Shown piece by piece: positions 24,651 to 25,893 of a DNA stretch of 25,893 bases. The translations under genes were made by a program, and so were the position numbers. The DNA comes from an uncultured Fusobacterium sp. (GTDB lineage Bacteria; Fusobacteriota; Fusobacteriia; Fusobacteriales; Fusobacteriaceae): NCBI GenBank assembly GCA_900542625.1, contig UQOH01000023.1:1-25893 (forward strand), written 5' to 3'. Numbering within the stretch: the first letter of the stretch is position 1; every line of letters starts with the position of its first letter. A model generated the notes under the pieces. That model saw only the letters and a list, made by a program, of their open reading frames with translations. It was not told the DNA's origin and made no database searches.

Positions 24651-25803
24651 TTACATCCTCCCTTTCTTTCTCTAAAAAAACTTTTATATGTTCTTCAGGA
24701 ATACTCATGTAATCCCAAGATAAAACTATTCCTTCAGAATCTGCTTCATGCAGTGTATCCATAACTTCTTCTATATATAGACTGTTGCTTAAAGCGATGT
24801 TATCTTTTTTATTAAAATCAATGCCTATATAAATATTTTTATATCTGTCAGATATATCTTTTAATTCTTTTAACATCTGCTCTTTAGAAATATTGTCTTC
24901 CAGTTTTTCTTCACCTATTAATTGTAAAAGATATTTTTTAGCCTCTAAACCATATAAAGTTTCATAATTTTGCAATTCAAATGGTATTCCTGCTGGAGCA
25001 AAAGTTTTTCTGTAATACATAGGTTTTATAAAATCTGCTGTCTCACTTAATTTATTTATATCTTGTCCAAATAAGTATGAAATATTAGGAGCATAGATGT
25101 CAAATCCCACTTCCCAACCTTTTTGCTTAATATAATCTGTTATCTCTTTTACTCTATGATAGATAACTTCATTTTTAAATTTGAAATAGTTATCTAAATT
25201 TTTATTCTTAAATTTATATTTAAAATTCTTATATTCCTCTATTTCCAAGGGATTTGAATCTTTTTTTTCAAAACTTTTACTTATATATTTTTTTAGTTCT
25301 TCAGTATCTATTCCGTATTCTTTCATTTTCTCAATACAGTTTTCACAAAAACAACTGAATACAGAATCTTTCCCATTTGAGAATGCGGGATATCTTATTT
25401 TATCTAAAAATATTCCATCTACATCGTATTTACTGATCCTGTTATCAAAAATTTCTTTTATATTTTTCATATTTTCTAAATCATTGGGGCAATAAAATTC
25501 AAAATTTTCTCCTTCCTGAAAAGAAAACTTCTCTATTTCATTTCCTTTATAGTCAATTACTTCTGAAAAATTTTTAAAATAACTCAGTTCAGAAAAAATC
25601 GGCCACCAAAAATATAATTTTACTTTATGAGCTTCTAAAAATTTTTTTAAAATAGAATAGAAATTTTCATCATCATACCAACCGATTATTAATCCATCTA
25701 TTTTTATAACATTTAATATTTTTTCCAATTTGTTTTTCAAGTCCTCATATTTTACTTCACGGTTAGGAAATCCGCCGGAAAAAACTTGAAGATATCTTTT
25801 CAT
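24643..25803 (-). CDS. Putative cytoplasmic TIM-barrel glycoside hydrolase-like protein
   Basis: I cannot name this gene. The 386-residue protein has no signal peptide or membrane segment. It shows TIM-barrel features common to glycoside hydrolases: IDGLIIGWYDDENFY (about 35-49), LYFWWPIF (63-70), and VDGIFLDKIRYP (128-139), a strand that in GHL10-type and related glycosidases carries an acidic residue (Asp134 here). Others are VGFDIYAPN (232-240), FIKPMYYRK (258-266) and GIVLSWDYMSIP (358-369). A CFCENC cluster (Cys151, Cys153, Cys156) directly after the LDKIRYP strand could bind a metal or form a structural knot. Its start lies 12 bases after the stop of a partial upstream gene, and its end overlaps the transporter ATPase. 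It probably acts on the sugar imported by that transporter. A non-hydrolase TIM-barrel enzyme remains possible. Confidence 0.6.
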   Translation of the reverse strand: MKRYLQVFSGGFPNREVKYEDLKNKLEKILNVIKIDGLIIGWYDDENFYSILKKFLEAHKVKLYFWWPIFSELSYFKNFSEVIDYKGNEIEKFSFQEGENFEFYCPNDLENMKNIKEIFDNRISKYDVDGIFLDKIRYPAFSNGKDSVFSCFCENCIEKMKEYGIDTEELKKYISKSFEKKDSNPLEIEEYKNFKYKFKNKNLDNYFKFKNEVIYHRVKEITDYIKQKGWEVGFDIYAPNISYLFGQDINKLSETADFIKPMYYRKTFAPAGIPFELQNYETLYGLEAKKYLLQLIGEEKLEDNISKEQMLKELKDISDRYKNIYIGIDFNKKDNIALSNSLYIEEVMDTLHEADSEGIVLSWDYMSIPEEHIKVFLEKEREDVNE

Positions 25804-25815
25804 AAAATCACCAAC

Positions 25816-25893
25816 CTAATCTATTTTAAAATTATTAAAAGCTACTTTTATTCCGCCGTCTGTTATATTAGAGTTATTGATTATAAAGTTAAC
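25816..25893 (-). CDS. C-terminal end of an unidentified gene, cut by the window edge
   Basis: On the minus strand a frame runs from the window edge to a TAG, giving 25 residues ending IKVAFNNFKID. The next gene starts 12 bases later, so both are probably in one operon. The strand-like, Asn-rich ending could belong to a beta-sandwich domain of a carbohydrate-active protein, but it is too short to assign. A GGTG before the ATG at 25803 is the only sign of a Shine-Dalgarno for the downstream gene. Confidence 0.5.
   Translation of the reverse strand, partial: VNFIINNSNITDGGIKVAFNNFKID

Overview
This window looks like chromosomal DNA from a low-GC, Gram-negative anaerobe of the Fusobacteria, most likely Fusobacterium or a close relative. 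The DNA is AT-rich, and arginine is encoded almost only by AGA. The KtrAB-type potassium system and strong GGAGG ribosome binding sites resemble Firmicutes, yet there is a full set of outer-membrane genes (TamB, BamA, Skp, LpxD). The genus is inferred from this combination, not from a database match.

Region 1 (1-3955): the 3' part of tilS, cut by the window edge, is followed one base later by ftsH with a GTG start and a long charged N-terminal extension. Next comes rpsO with its own promoter. Its 5' leader folds into a long hairpin whose loop can pair with the bases between the Shine-Dalgarno sequence and the AUG. This is a strong candidate for S15 autoregulation and the most interesting element in the window. 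A strong intrinsic terminator ends rpsO.

Region 2 (4012-17578): a promoter starts a long co-directional series. It runs ktrB, ktrA (potassium uptake), mnmG and rsmG (tRNA and rRNA modification), tamB, bamA, skp and lpxD (outer-membrane biogenesis), then a PDZ lipoprotein gene and a terminator. Spacing within the series is tight; mnmG and rsmG overlap by one base.

Region 3 (17676-21184): a DUF2344 protein gene, serS, and a short EcfT-like membrane protein whose ORF overlaps the end of serS. The EcfT-like ORF carries a terminator-like hairpin inside its coding sequence. A class II fructose-bisphosphate aldolase gene follows with its own strong promoter and terminator.

Region 4 (21239-25893, minus strand): an operon running into the window from the right. 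It holds the last codons of an unidentified gene, a cytoplasmic TIM-barrel glycosidase-like protein, and the ATPase, permease and periplasmic binding protein of a CUT2 (ribose/galactose-type) ABC transporter. Together they suggest uptake and processing of a specific sugar or glycoside. The operon converges on the aldolase gene, and the two sides share a hairpin that can terminate in both directions. No gene-free stretch exceeds 300 bases. I saw no tRNA or rRNA genes, insertion sequences or CRISPR arrays.
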